64,000 bases of DNA from Pelodera strongyloides (lineage: Eukaryota > Nematoda > Chromadorea > Rhabditida > Rhabditidae). The position numbers and the translations under genes are program-made. Below are positions 45,501-60,630 of the stretch, piece by piece. The notes under the pieces were generated by a model, which worked only from the letters and a program-made list of their open reading frames with translations, searched no databases and was not told the origin of the DNA. The DNA lies in the NCBI GenBank assembly GCA_036852015.1, contig JAANDG010000255.1, positions 62,001 through 126,000 of the forward strand, written 5' to 3'. The number at the start of each line of letters is the position of its first letter. Within the stretch, counting starts at the first letter, position 1.

Positions 45501-48500
45501 CCGCAGTTCCGTGTTGGGTATGGATGAGTGACATTGACATAACTGGACTGAGGCTAATTGTTAGGTGAATTGAAAGAGAAGGAGAATAGGAGAAGAGAAT
45601 ATGGAACCTCGTGCTCTACGCTGAATGAGCCTGAGTCATTGCGGAAGTAGCCATTGCAATTGCATATATGAGAGGAAACCAGGTGAATCGGTATGGCATG
45701 TGAGTTTTGGTTTTTAAGCGTTTGCTCTATAACTTCATGCAATGTGCCCTTTTATGCGTGTCCTATATTCCTATACCGAGCGATGAATATTCAATAGTTG
45801 TAGAGGTCAGGCAAGGCAGGCGGTGGCGCACGAAGAACATTTACACTACTACTTCTTGTCCACTGTTATAATCTTGGGCATACGAGAAAATGGAACCATT
45901 TTTAAATCCACCTTCCAGCCTTCCCCCTTTTCTTAAGTATTGATTCAGTTATGCATCAAGGCTGGCTGGCGCCGGTTGGAGACTCGAAGAGTCTTTGATT
46001 CAAAATTGGCCTGGTCGTCCTTTGTTCCCTAGTTCCATTCTTTCCGTCATTCCGTCCAGCTATTTCCAATAGGCGAATCCTCCGTGCGTTATGCTTACTC
46101 ACTGAATATTATGCTTACTCACGGAACATGAGCTTTTCAAAATGCCAATGCGAAGCTGATGTCAAGCTGAAGGGAATGAGAATATGATTGTCTTCGTTTA
46201 CCGAAAAAGAAGAAAGAAGTTTTTGTTTAGTGTAAATAAAGAGCTGTGGATGACGGGTGGCGGTAGCCTAAGCCTAGTGGTTAGTGCGCTGCGCTGGACC
46301 GGTAATCCAAAGACCCATTTTATGTACTTAATAACCCAATAACCTAATTCATGCTGATTTCTAATGTAAGATCATGTATGAACGTTTACTTTCCGATATG
46401 CCAATTGCCAATGCATATTCAAGTCACCTCTTTTCCCCAAGGGCCATCATGGCCATGGCCATCATTGTCCTCTTTAGCTCTTGCGTTCCGGCGGAACTCT
46501 TCTGGGCGTCTATTGATTTGGGCCATTTCTGCTCTTTCTGCCGTCCGCCGTCGTCTTTGTCGTCGTTCCTTTTCGCTTCCCCGGTCAAAAGAAATTATTT
46601 TCTTCGGAACCCTTGGAACTACTTCAGGTTTTCGGTTCTTTGTTGTAGTTCGTTCTTTGGATACGAGGGTTGGTATACCCCTTTGTGTGCGTGTCGTGCC
46701 CAGAGACCGCTGTAATTCGAACATACAGAACTCAGAACTATCTGTTTTTTTCATCAAACAGAGGATCGATGGTTTATACATACGCCAAACTCAAAGCATT
46801 CAGTTCGTAGATCGTTTGTGACTGGCTCTAGCGGGTCCCTTTCATACCCCCAATGTATGTATATGCATATGCTATGCGATGGCTCGGCATTCGATGCATC
46901 TCGCATGGTCTCCAGCAGCAGGAGAGCATGCAAAGCAAAGGCACAACTACCACGTCGAAGCCCCGCCCCTTGGATCCCCTCCCCCTGTGCGGACCGCGCC
47001 TTCTTTCTCTTCTCTCCACTGTGGTAGTCGTGGTCGGCTCGGCCATGCGACCAGCCGCACGTTCCTCCCGCCCCCATTCATTCACCCTCGTCCAGTCGTC
47101 GAATCGTCTCTATTCTTTGTAGATCGGACGGTCTTCTGCGCTTCCACCATTTGGGTGGCTGGTGCTGACCATACCTGATCATTGAATGACACCATTGTAC
47201 TGGCTCCTAGTTGTGCACATCATGGGTTCTTTTTCTTTCTTGGTTTCTGGGTGTGGCTTACATATGGATGCATGTACATCGAGTTGCTTGGACGTCACCT
47301 GAAGATAGGTCAGCACACTGCTGTCTCTTTCTTGTACTTGATAGTTTCTTTTTTGGCACGTGAACTTATTTTGTTCTGTTCCATTGCTGTCTAAAGTTTG
47401 ATGGGGCCTGGGCCTTGTCGTCACATATTATAAAAAGAACATAAAGAACCCGAGACAGTTTGTGCATACACATTGTCGACAAATTAGAGTGGGGGCGTAC
47501 CCCAAAACAATTCAAATACACATACACACGCGTGTTTTGCCTGAGAAAATGCAATCGTTAATTTTTGGAGTAGCTCTGATTTCATTAGTTGGGTGTCATC
47601 GGAATTCGTACTTGGCATGACAATAACTATTTATTTCCACACACATCTATAGTTCATTGATTATCATAAATATGTTGAAAAATTCTTCAATTAGATGACA
47701 CCTCTCACGCGTCGGTAGCTATCTTCGGTAGCTATGCGATATTTTTTGAAGGCCTCCCACTACATAGTTTTATCGGATTAGGTTATTGCCCCTCTAATTT
47801 CGCATTTGGGTAGTTCGTGACTATCACGGGTTGAAGTTATTCCCCATGGGCATCTCCAACGCCTCTGCATTTTTATATGCAATTAGAGGGAAAGCGCAGA
47901 GGCGCCAGAAAACTAAACAGTTAACAGTTTTCACGTTCCGTTCACTAATGTTTTCACCCGCAGCAATTTGTTCTGTACTGTCTCCTTCCTAATAATCTAT
48001 GCTTAAAGCGGTATGGCATGTGGTGTAGTAACATTTGCTGAACAACGCATTTCCATGAAACTTTTCCATTTGTGCCCTTCCGGCGGACACAGCATTTTGC
48101 CTGTAATATATGTGAATACAGTTGTTCAGCATACGTTTCAAAGCCACGCTTTAAATATAACCGTGTTTATTGTGTTCCCCATGTATGCATTTTAAATGGC
48201 GTGTGCGCGCTCGCCGCCTGAACTTGGACTCAACCTCGGTTGCATAGCGCAGGTGAGCAAAGTTTCAGGTGTGCGAGCGGCATACCGTATTAAACACACT
48301 ATTTTTTTCTTGTAATAAATCGATCAATATATCGATGGTTTGGTTGGTCGACCAATAAAATATCACCGTACCATACGACCCACAAATTGTTGCTGACCAC
48401 TGCTATTTCTGCATGGGGGTTACCGGGTTACGTCCTATGCTCGCGGAGAAACAGCATTATGGTGCGCAATAAGGTTAAAAGGTTAAGGTTAGACCCGTCT

Positions 48501-51500
48501 TCGCAAGAGAACTGAACTGTCCGCAGGTCCCGTGCCTGAAAAACACGGCCGGCTGCTCTGGGTTCTTGGCTTATGTCGTAAGGTAAAATGTGTCCTTGTA
48601 ACGCACTTTTCTTAAAGCCTTGCAGTGAAAGTTTGTTCTGCCGAGTTGTCACAGTACTCCTACAGTATCTACTTACATAAATAGCGTGTATCCGACCCTC
48701 TAATTAGTTTTTCCATTGGAAACTTTCCATACTCTGTCATGGAAAATTTCCATGTTCAATTATAAACTTGCCTTCATTCGATTAATATTAAATTGATGTA
48801 TTATGATGTACGTCACTTGCACTGAGTGAGGGGTAATTTATCTATCGATCTATGAAAAGAAATTAATGCAAATGGACTAGCAACTAGCTTCTGCCTACCA
48901 TGGCCTCTTACATCGTGTTATGGAGAAAAGAAATCAATATTCGGGTTTAAATGCATTTAATGCCATTTGTTTACTGTACAGTCATGAAAAGATGAAATTC
49001 GCAAACGCAGTGATATGTTTTCGCTCGCAGGGAATATTTATGGACGCTTTTTATCGTACCTTGGAGAATTGTTTATTTCCATTTTCAGTGGGGCTTCTCT
49101 TTGCTAATCCTACGAAATGAACGATAATGATAGTTGATAAAAAGTTTCTATAATTAGTGAGTTTGTACTTGGGGATGATGGTCATCTCGGACCATGTCAA
49201 ATGTCAAAGAAACATGCGGGTTTTAAGGCACGTGCAATGTGCTGCAGATGCTAAGCTAATTGGCAAGAATAAACACATGCTTAAACAACCAAGTATATAA
49301 TTGCCTTTTTTTGCGCCTGACCATTTAAGTACGGCTTTGATTGGTTTTCACGCACGCGTTTTTTGTAGGGTCTAGTAGTTTGCATTTGTATAACAATAAA
49401 AGGCGCATTTTGCCTCATTTGTTCGTTGCGTGTTGGCTGGCATTTTCATTTCCTATTTCTTCTGCACAAAAATGCATTCGACGATCGGGACGAACTTGTT
49501 TACAAAAGTCATTAAAAGGACCGCGCCCGGCTTTTTATTTCCCTGAGCGATTTTTTATATCTGCATCTCTACGTGGATTTCTGTGCCTATAGAAACGGGA
49601 AATAATCTGGGGTTGGTGTATTTTGAACTAGGTACAATTAGTGAAATGAGGGGTTGCTTCTCTACCTTTGTATGTGTTTTCACCGTGTGTGTAATTGATT
49701 TTTGATGGCTAACTTGGGGGGGGGGCGAGTTCTAAGTTATGATTCGGGAGAGTTCGTCCTTCCCTGTAAAGGTTGTTCAAAATTTGCGTGTTGCTGATCG
49801 ATTGCGAATCGTGTGGTCAATGGTGATGACAAGTAGGCGTTCGAGGGAGAGGGAGAGAGAAAGAGAGGGAGAGAGTAAGAGGGAGATGGAGAAACACAGG
49901 CAGAGAGAGATTGAGAGCAATACTGCTAAAGAAGTAGGGAATCACTCTGACCCTTTCAAGGCTATTTCAATACGAAACAGTTCCGCTGTCTTAGGGTAGG
50001 CACCCATTAACTTTTCTCAAAGGGGTTACTTATCGAAGGGTTGCCAAGGTCGTTGCTTGGGAACACCATTGTCACCATTCGTCGACTGCTAGGTACCAAG
50101 AACGTTTTGTGATTTGGAAGGGTTGGAAATTTAGTGAAGGATTCGGTTTTTTTTGGCCTGCATGTTTATTCAGACTTACTTGTTTAAAAATTGGTACGGT
50201 ACTGGTTGTGTATAGTATTTGGAACGAATAGAACCGTCGACCTTTTTGGAGTTTTGGGAGTGACGAGTGACTCAGAGACGAGTTTGGCATTACTCCAGTG
50301 TAGCCCGTAAAGTTCGCCTCTCTCATTTTTGACATTTACAAGTCTTTTTTTTGTTGCTAGAGTTCCAAAGAGAAATAAGTTAGATACGTAATGAATAATG
50401 TAGTTTATTTGGTGGGGAGGGGGGGTCCAAATTTCCAAATTTAGTAATTATAAGTAAGATATGTTTACCGTTTACGATTATAAAATCCCCCATTTTGGTG
50501 TTATGTTTTTTTTGGAATAGCTGGCTCCCGCTCCGTTGAGGCAGAAAAGGGAAAAGGGTGACGAAAACATGTCTGAGACACCTGCAGACCATTAGTTATT
50601 GATTCTTTTTTTATGTTAACGACGATAAATGCCTAAATAGTTCCAGAGAAGAGAGTGCATAGCTAGCATTCATTTGAGGCTTCAGTTTATTTTTAATTGC
50701 TAGTTATACTACTCTGTAAGCCGGATTAGTAATGGGGTGCAGTATGCAGTCCGCAGTCCGCAGTAGAGTGCAACGAAATAAATATACTAGATAATCAAAA
50801 TGAATGTGAGGCTTGACTTTGAATACGTGCGGTGTGGTGCGGTTTTGCTTTCCTATGGTTTTATTTATTGGATGGTCTAATGGTTCAACGGTACACTCTG
50901 CATTAGAGACTTTGCTTGAGTCAACTTGAGTGCATGGGAGCAATCTTAGCGTTTTTGTTTCGTTAAGTTTAAAGTCTCGATGTTGTGCGAGAGATGGCCA
51001 AGCCCCAATAACACAGATGTTGCCAGTTACATCACTAGTGTCAAGTAGAGCCAGATGTGAGGATTGATCGCAGCCGATAGATTTTTGCTTTGCAACCTCT
51101 CCTCTTTGACAAAGAGTGGGAGATATTCATGGAAATTGGAAATATTCAACAAACTATTATCGGCCTACGAGCACACACGAGTGGAAAGAAAGAATACTAT
51201 TGACCATGAGTTTTGACGGTTGGTTAAGCATATGCCAGACTATACATGCACTACGCATACAGTAACAAAGAATGAAACAATTTTGTTTTCAGAAGCGGTC
51301 TGCGATCAGGGCCCCGTCACTGAGTGAGGGCGATGTTCCAGCGGAGAAGGAAGTGGGGAAGGCTTTGAAACCAGCAAAGATCAGAGAATTACCAGAGGTC
51401 GGTTAATTGTTGACAATTATTCAGGCAATTAGGTTCGTGTTTTCTTTGAGACACCGTACTTCAGCGAGGTACTCCACCACTCCCTTATATGGTTTATATA

Positions 51501-54500
51501 TACACAGTCATAGTTCTATATATGTATTTAGTCCCTTCAGTAGTGTGTAAATGCGCCGAGGGATGTTTTCCCGCGGTTCGATCGTGTGGTATGTTGTGTG
51601 TGTATATTATTTATCTGTGTATCTAACAGTGTATACATTGGGTGCCAAGTAGGACATTGTCCTCTTTATAAAACAGAGCAGCCAATGCCAACAGAATACT
51701 CGTTATACCATACACCAGTGAAGCGAGAGAGTTGTGAGTTGTAGAGAGAGGAAGAGAGAGAGTAGAGAGATGGAGGAAGGAGGGGAGCTAGCTATGCTAT
51801 GCATCAATGAGGTTCATTTGTGGTGTTTCGTAAATACAAATGTGGTTTCCATTTTCGTATAGGTTCTTCATATGTGTCTGGTAGTATTGTAGTAGTAAAC
51901 CCGCTGAATAAGAGTTACTTTGCTTTGGTTAACTTCAATTTGGTATTTTCTATTGCTCCTGTTATGTATTGGGGCTAGTGCTAGGGTGCTTATTTTCCTT
52001 TGAATTAAAAATAAGACACCCGTATTATACCCTACCTCTAAGGTAATGTAAGGTATAGTACGGGTGTCTTATAATGTTGTCTATGTAAGGTATAATACGG
52101 GTGTCGTTGTGTCTTATAATGTTGTATATGTCTATTTCTATGTCTGTGCTTCAGTTGATCCTAGTAGGTGTGTATGTATATGTATCCGCCGCTCGGTTCA
52201 CCCCTTCTTCATATGTGTTATGTGGCAAGTGGGGTCAGCCATTGTTCTCATCGCTCCGGGGTGTCCACACATACAGACTCAGACACACACATAGAAGACA
52301 TAGGACATTGCCGTCACCTCTGGCGACCTCTCCTCTTGAACACAGCGCCCCCTTATATGTACACTTGAATATTTGCTGATGAACACCTCGTCCCGGTTGA
52401 CAATGCTGATCGAAGTAGGATGGGTGAGAGTGGAGAGGGATTGGGAGTTTGGGGCGAGGGGGAGTTAAAGCGGTGGCACGTGATTTTGAAACGTATGCTC
52501 GAAATTCGAAAACTGCATTACCATGTATTATATGCAAATTTTGGTGCTGAAAGGGCACGAAATGGAATGCACGGAAAGGTAGTTTTCGATTTCAAGACCA
52601 CGCTTTAAAAGAGGAAGTGGAATCTTGAACACTGAACGTGGAAGAATGGCTCGAGCTTGATGATTGATTAAGAGACGTGCTAGCCTGTCTATGGGCACCA
52701 GGTCTTCCCTTTCTCTCGTCTGACTGTCCGTATCTATCTTCTTGATCTGACTAATCATCGTCTCATCAATCTCGTCGTACTCTTATTTCTCGCCACTCAC
52801 TTGTCAATTCGCAATATATCTATTCGCGCATCCACCGAAATACAAACATGTGCGGTCAACCGTAGATGAGATACGCATGAGATGGGAAGTGGTGCTAGAT
52901 CGAATGAGACGTCCTCTTTATAGAGATTGAGACTTTGAGAATTGAGACTTTGAGTGGAGCGTGGAGCCTATGGACCCGTATTCGTTCCTCAGCGTGTTTC
53001 TGTTTCATCGGTGCGAATCCAAGATTATGATTTACAGCAAGCATATAATCGTTTGATTTACTATGAACTGAACTCAGTGAACACTACACTGAATGTCTGC
53101 CATTTTGATGTAGTTCTGTTATTCAAGTCAAGTATGAGGTCGCGTGTGCTAGTAGTGGCCTAGTCGCCTAGTTTTGCCGATGCATCGACGAACATCATAC
53201 AACAGTATGGTTCAATGTAAAAAATGCTACCAGGATAAAATTGACTTTTTCTAGTTGGTTTGTTTGTATGAGAGTTAAAAAGGGGGCTCTTGTGGCTCGT
53301 GTGTGGTGTCGATTTCACGCTATGTTTATGTTGTCGGCTCACACGGCCCGTCGAACGGGTCTCCGCATCGCGTCTCCGTTGTATATATACATATATATGA
53401 ATGTATTTGGAGAGTCGTCTTCCTCTGGCCATGTATCAATCAAATCGGTTTTCGATCGACGTTGTGTGTGGGGCGCTGGGCTGAGGTTGATGGTGGTGTC
53501 GATTTCCAATAATGCAATAGCGAATTGAGTGGTTTTTGTGGTTAGAGGGGTATGATTTTTGGTGAACTCTGCGATATTGCTGAATTATATTGGGCGGCTC
53601 GAAACCCAACTAATAGAGAAAAATGGTAACATTGTTGTTATCAACAAGCGAATCAGACCATCGTATCGTAGCAGTTCAAAGATAAGAAATGTCATTCCTC
53701 AACATCATGCTCCATAATTGTCTCGATTACTTGTTACTTGTTACCTTCAATACTAACAATTAGGCTCCCCGTCTGCCGCAATGTCTGAGGGTCGCAGTTT
53801 GGGAAAGAGATGCACCTGGTTGTATTAATTGGTCTGATGACTATCTATCTGTCTTGTCTGTAGTCGTAGTCGTATGGGGTTATGTTTCTTGGTTGCGTGT
53901 TGACGGAAAGGAAAGAAACAACGCTTCCGCAGTTTCTTTGCTGGTGTTCGTAGGTCATCATTTTTTAAAGAGAAAGCCTGAAGGTTCTTTCTGATTTGCG
54001 GTCGATGGTTTCTGGGTTCTGGAGCCTCGAATGTTTTGAGGTGGTTGGAGTTTTCTTCAAGTTTACTCGATTTACTTAACTTTACGCGTACGGGCACTTC
54101 TATGAGCTACATTATTTACAGTCAAATAGAGGAATAGTAGAGTAACGTGTTTTAAAGGGACAGGCCCCCGAGAAAAAAAAGTTTTCTTCAATTTACTTGA
54201 GTAATAAATGCCGGATTTTCAGAAATATTGCTGTCAAAACCGCATTGCTTGAAACGTGCGGTTTTGACAGCAATATTTTTGAAATTCCGGACAGTTTATA
54301 CAAATAAATTGAGGAAAACTTTTATCTCGTGGGCCTCTCCCTTTAAACTGAACAGCTTGCTTATATCTTTTTCTACTGCTGTTATTGTCCACGTCTCTAT
54401 CTATAGAATGAACCTATTTTCGAATGTGGAGATTTACAATTATAGGAGAGAGATGGAGGGAGAAGGAGAGAGGGGAAGAGAGAAGAGAATAGAGAATAGA

Positions 54501-57500
54501 GAGAGAGAGAGATCAATTTGCCGGAAATTGTGAAACATCGGAGGAGGGCTCACGCATTTGTGAGCAGTTAAGGGGTCCTTTTTATTGCGGTGCTTTATTG
54601 CAGTATGTATGTGCAGTCGGAGAAGGAAGTCAACAGTTTGACTAATATTATGTGCTATGCATAACTGCTTGTGATGACCAGGTGTATGTTTTAACGGCCA
54701 ATTGTGCAATATTACGCGTGACTTCGTGCGTAGTATTGTACAATTAGCCGTTTTAACGACCGTGTATTGTGCTGAGCCAAGGGTTCAACAATACACCACA
54801 TTTTAGTCTGGAATTGGAATACATGCCATGAACATGAAGAAGGGTGTTTTCGATAAACAACGGTTTGCGAAAGCTGTCATCGTGTCGGACAATACCCTTG
54901 GTATTGGTACCGTTCATGTTCACGCTATCTGGCAGTCTACTTTGTATGTGCCCAAGGGATTCACCCTTATTTGGTGTTGGTTGTGCGAGCGTGTGCTGCC
55001 CGCATGCTCTGGTCCGCGTGCTCGTTTGTTTGTATAGCGGTTGTCGATCGGATTGTGGGTTTGCTGTGTGACAGGTGTGAACCGGAGAGCTCTGTATGTC
55101 ATTAATATCAAATCAGAATCGTCCGCCGCGCGGCATCGGCGTGACCTCTTGTTTGATGAGCACATGAGCTGAAAGGGATGGGAAATTCGAATAAGCTGAT
55201 TAGGTTTTATTGATTGGGTACTGTAGGTTTACCTCCTAACCTGTTTAAGATCAGTCACAGAGGTTTTTTGCTTTGGGTACCTAAGAGTCATGGCATAAAG
55301 CACCCCGCCAAATGCGGACGACCATCTCCCTCCCGGTGTCCCGGTCTCTTAGCTATTATCATTCTAGTAAGGTGAACCATCTTCCGAAAAAAGCGTCAAC
55401 GTCCGATCCTTATACATTGTATGCAAATTGGTCTAAATCACCTCCCGACGAAGGCTTGTACCATGGTACCATCTTCCCAAAGTGTTGAGATGCGGACCCT
55501 ATTTATGCCCTGCCAAGAGTTCCCTTTGAGAATAATAGTTGCAACATGATGGAGAATTGTATTCGTCATATGGTAATTGGAAATTGTGTATATACGTCTT
55601 CTCACGATTGTTGCAATGTTGAATGCTTGAGCAAAACCTGGTCCAGTATATCCGTATACGATCACTTGTGTATACGTATACAATCACACTAGGGCCTTGT
55701 CAAGAAGCATACTGGGTTTTTTTTGTTTCCTTCTGTACTATTTATTATACAGTCTCCTGCTCCGAGTCTATTAACTGAGTGCGTGTGAATGGGAGAATGT
55801 GATCTATTCCTCATTCATTTGTGTGCTGCGTGTGTACTGTCGCTTGTAAAAGAGCATACTCGGCGGCGCCCTTGACGGCCTCGATAGTTGGATTGAGGTT
55901 TATAGAAGTAAGGAGGAGAAAGAGGAGGCGCGCACGCATGATGTATAATATTTAGTGAGAGGGGATGGGATGAGGTTGAAAAGAGAGCCCTCTCTAGCAG
56001 TAGTGAGAGTTAATTGTCGCCACCGACAAGAACATATTCGCATGGGCGGCGGGCGGCGGCCCAGAGATGGGTGTGCGGTGAACAGAGCGCAAGAAACCAA
56101 TTATATATGTGTTGGGTGGTGGGGCTGGCCTGCCTGCCGCATACATTGAATGTTGATGATTAAGGGGGAAACGAAAGGAATAGAGTATTAGAGGGCGCGT
56201 CCTCAAAAATTAGCCACTCTAGTTGGGTATATGAACTCAACCCTCACAACCAAATATCTGTTTCGGAAATAACACTTGTGTAGAGGGAAGGGGGGGGGGG
56301 TTTGGTGGTTGGTGGTTGCAGATTATGGGGGGGGGTCGGGTTTTGAATTATGGCAAAGAGGTGAGAAAGCAGCAAAGATTTTTCGATTTGTGGTGATTAT
56401 TGAAACTTGATATTTGGTTGCGGAAAAGATGCTTACAGTAATGGCAATGGCGTATGCGTATGTACTTATCTTGTTCTAGCTTAGCGGTGAACTCATGCAA
56501 AACTCAGTACTAGTGCTTTGACATTTCAAGTAGGGAAATGGGATATGCTTATTGGAAAAGTGTATTATTACTAGTACTTAACTAATAACAAACCTTCGGT
56601 TTCTGTCACATCATTCAAACTATTTTACTCTCTGTTCCCTCTCTCACTCACCACCGGGTGTATGTGCGTGAGTGTGAGTGAGAGTGAGTGCGTGTGTTTT
56701 CAAAGGCCGTTGCTCTATAAACGCAGTATTGTATTTGGGGAAGTGCAATTGACCTACAAGTGCGCATCGTATGGTTTCCACAACGACCATATTCCTCAAA
56801 CATTATTCGGCGTAAGTATGAAAATAAAAAAATGTGTAAATGGGGCGAGAACTCTCGTACTCTGGTGCTCTGTCCGAGTCTGGATTAGAGGTTTAAAAAA
56901 CAATAGTATGAAAAGTTTAAAGATCCTTACTTGAGAGGAGAGGTGTAACGGTTGTGGGTGGTTATAATATGCAACACTGAATTTTATTTTTTATGTTATT
57001 AATACGGGCAACGCGCATCATGGACGAAGTGGGGTATGGGTGCTTGATGAATGAATTTAAAGCGGTACTGCGGTACTGACACAGAGTGGCACACCTCAAT
57101 TTGCATATGATACATGAGAATGCAGTATGCGTTTCATGTATATGTATCACGTGGTATACCGCTTTAGCTAAACTGTTTTGTTTAGGTTTCGGCGGACGAA
57201 ATGGCCAAATTGTACGAGGATCTGGGAGTAGTCGGAGGCAGTCATGTACTGAGGACAGTTCTCGCAAGAGGCGTGGACGGAATGACGGCGTTTGATGTGG
57301 AAAAGTGAGTTTTGATTATGAGTGATCATTGTAATACAGAATTTTTTCTCATTGATGTAGTAAGTAGTAGAAACCCCATACTGTAGAGCGGATTCCAGAT
57401 CTATTGGTATTGGTGTAGATTGGTATCATATGTTGTAGGGTTTACTGTAATAGGTTGAGTTAATTATGTTGGGTGGTGGTTTTTGTATATGTCATTTCAT

Positions 57501-60500
57501 ACCGAATTATGGTGTTCAATAAGAACGACGACGAGAATGAATGATACTACAATGACAATAGTTTTTTTTATGCCTTGCGTGTAGTATGGTGAGTGAGTCC
57601 AGAAAAGATATCAAGGTTGTTGTGATGTGTCACTGTATTTCTTATAGTATGTTCCTCGTTGCTAATTATGTGCGCGTGTGGCCGAGGTCGCCGTGGTTTT
57701 GTCCTCCAATTTATCTCATTGGAAAATATTTTGTTTCTACTCACCGCCTCGCCCCCGTTTACAATTAGAGCTATAGTTTTGGTGATTGCATATGTTTCGC
57801 CGTTTGTATGAAAGTGTCTTGGATGATGTGGTATTGTTGAAATGGTTTCTTTTTCGCAAAGATTTCATAAAGACAAATTCAAGATGTGAATACGGTTCAT
57901 GAATGATTAGAATAGACCAATAAACGATGTGACATAGTTTTTCGAGTTAATAAAATGTAGCCTTTTGGTGTACGGTAACTATTCAAGGACAGAGAGCACA
58001 TACACTTTAGCCCGAATTCTCGTGCCCTGGTATTTAACATATTGAAATTGGTTTATGGATTTTGTCCATTACTTTAATTTGGTTCGGCCGTGTCACAATA
58101 TCTTTTTATGTTTGCCGCCCCGGGGGTACGGGGCGCACCATTTGACAATTTGACTGGGTTTGCGCAGCCGTAAGGGTTGAATGACCCCATTCGACTGCAG
58201 TAGTATATGTAATTAGGTTTGCTCACATGGTTGTTCATTGTTGACCTGGATGGGGGGGGGCTTCATATTTAGACGTTAAAATTGCTGCGGGAATTGTTAT
58301 ACAGTAAAAATTATTAAGTAGGGCAGTGCTTTGTGCTTTATAAAGCGAAATATTTACGTAATTGCTTGGGATTCTTTTCATCCAGTTGTGAGCCTGAATG
58401 GGGTATGAACCTTTTTTGACATTGTATGTAACAACGGTATTTTATAGGCTCGAAGGTTACATAGCTTACGCGACCTGTAAGTTTATAAGATCTAAGATCC
58501 AGCTGAGGATTGGCATTTACGTGCGATTAAAGAAAAGAGTTATACTTTTAAAGCTTCTGGCCGGCATATTCAAGTGATATCCTGCTATTTGGCCCATGTG
58601 ACATTCGAATATTCATTGTGCATTGTTTGTGTGTGTGTTTATTCGGGTGTCTCTATATTCGGCTTTATGTGAGCTCGATCAGGTCTATATTCGCCGCTCT
58701 ATTATCGTATCTGGTGGTCACTTTGCACCAGCTGCGCTTACTCGCCGGCTACGATTAAACAAACACACACATTGTGCAAGTCGCGGGTGGCACACTTCAC
58801 CCACGACACGAACGCGGTGTGACATCCACCAAGGGGGTGAGGGGTTACGGTAGAGGATTCAGGACTACTTAACTGTAGAGGTTTTTCCTAAATTCAATTG
58901 GCTTGATTACCATGATAATGCAAAAGTTTGTGGTTAGCTAAACCTTTAGCTTGCATGTTGTACACTGTTATACGAGGAGGGCATGACCCAGAGTCCGCAA
59001 GTTAATAATATTCAATGTGAACGGCTAGCTTATTAACAATAGTTAAATATTATTAATGGAACGTCCCGCGAGATGAGATTCTTCATGGGACGGGGGACCA
59101 GCTTGCGCTTAGGAGATTGTAAGCCTATCTATTGCGACTTCGGAAGTGAGTATGGATTACCCGAATATGTATTTTCCAAGTTGGTCCGCGACTCCGAGGG
59201 AATGTGAATGTGTACTGTGTGTACGCTATCCCATTGATAGTTTCAAAGTTTCAATGAACATGTAAATGTAAAGGCCTGACAGTCGAATTCATGAAGTTTT
59301 TCCTTTTTCTACTCCCATACTTTGCAATTGAAATAGGATATCCGTCTTGAAGCAGATCATAGAGACTTGAGACCCAAGGCAACGGCCTGACCACGAATGA
59401 CCGGGTTAATTAGTGGTCGGGGATGGCTCTCGGATAGAAAATATGTTCGACCGACCGGCGGGCCAGGCCGGCCAGCTGGTCGTGAAATTTCTTCCCTCAT
59501 TCTCTCTCGCTATATATATATATCCCTCTCTCGGTCTGCCTCCTTTTTCTTGTCATCCATGCTTAATGTAGTGTTGCACCCCATCCTCTAAATGCTAGCG
59601 CCCTAGCTGACATATGGTCGGCGAACGTGGGATTCCAAGCTTTTCAACATGGACAATCAAGTATTTGGGAGGAAAAAATGTAAAATGAAGGGGAAATGGG
59701 GTCCGTTACTTTTTCTCTGCAGATTTGGACGTGTAACGCCTTTGAAGCGTTATTGTACGTGGTTTGTGAAATGTATGCTGGACAACATGTATTCATTCTG
59801 TGTCGCAAATGCTGATAAGGACACATAGTGTCCGTAGTACGTATTGTACATGAAAATGCAGTGTTCCAACACACGTTTCAGAACCACGTGTCATACCACT
59901 TTAACTAACTCAAAATGTAATCATAAGTAACATTATTAAGTAATGGAATACGGTGCTGCTGGCTTTTCAAAACGGTAATTGCATACTGCTGTGGCGTGGG
60001 AAGAAATGGCGCGGTGCCGTCACGCTCAATTTCTGAATGTATTATGTTCCACTAATATACAAGATGAAGGTGGAACCGATAAACGGACACTCGATTATGT
60101 GTGGGAAACGGAAAATTTGCATAATCGATGTTGTTGGACGAACTAATTATTCAATTGAAGAACGTGGGTTGGCCTTACTTGCTTGTAATGGTCAATTCGA
60201 TTCCGTATAGTTTTGTGCAACTTTTTTGCGGGTGTCATTCGGAGGTCAGAGATTAGGGAGAACCGGTGAACCCACTTTTTAAAGCTATTATCATAAAGCT
60301 GTATTCTTGTTGCTTTTTCACATGAGCGCGCGCGGAGGAAGTGTGATTTTCTTGCAATTTGAATAAGGATATATGGTGTCTCTCTTGGTTCTCAATAGAA
60401 TTGGAAATAATGACAATGTATGTGACACATAGACACTCGTTATTGGTATATAGAACAATCGAATGGGGTAGGGAGAGGGAGGGAGACAGGAAGAGAAAGG

Positions 60501-60548
60501 GAATATGGAGAGAAGGAGAGAAATATGGGATAGGGAGGGAGAAGAGGG

Positions 60549-60630
<82 letters not shown>

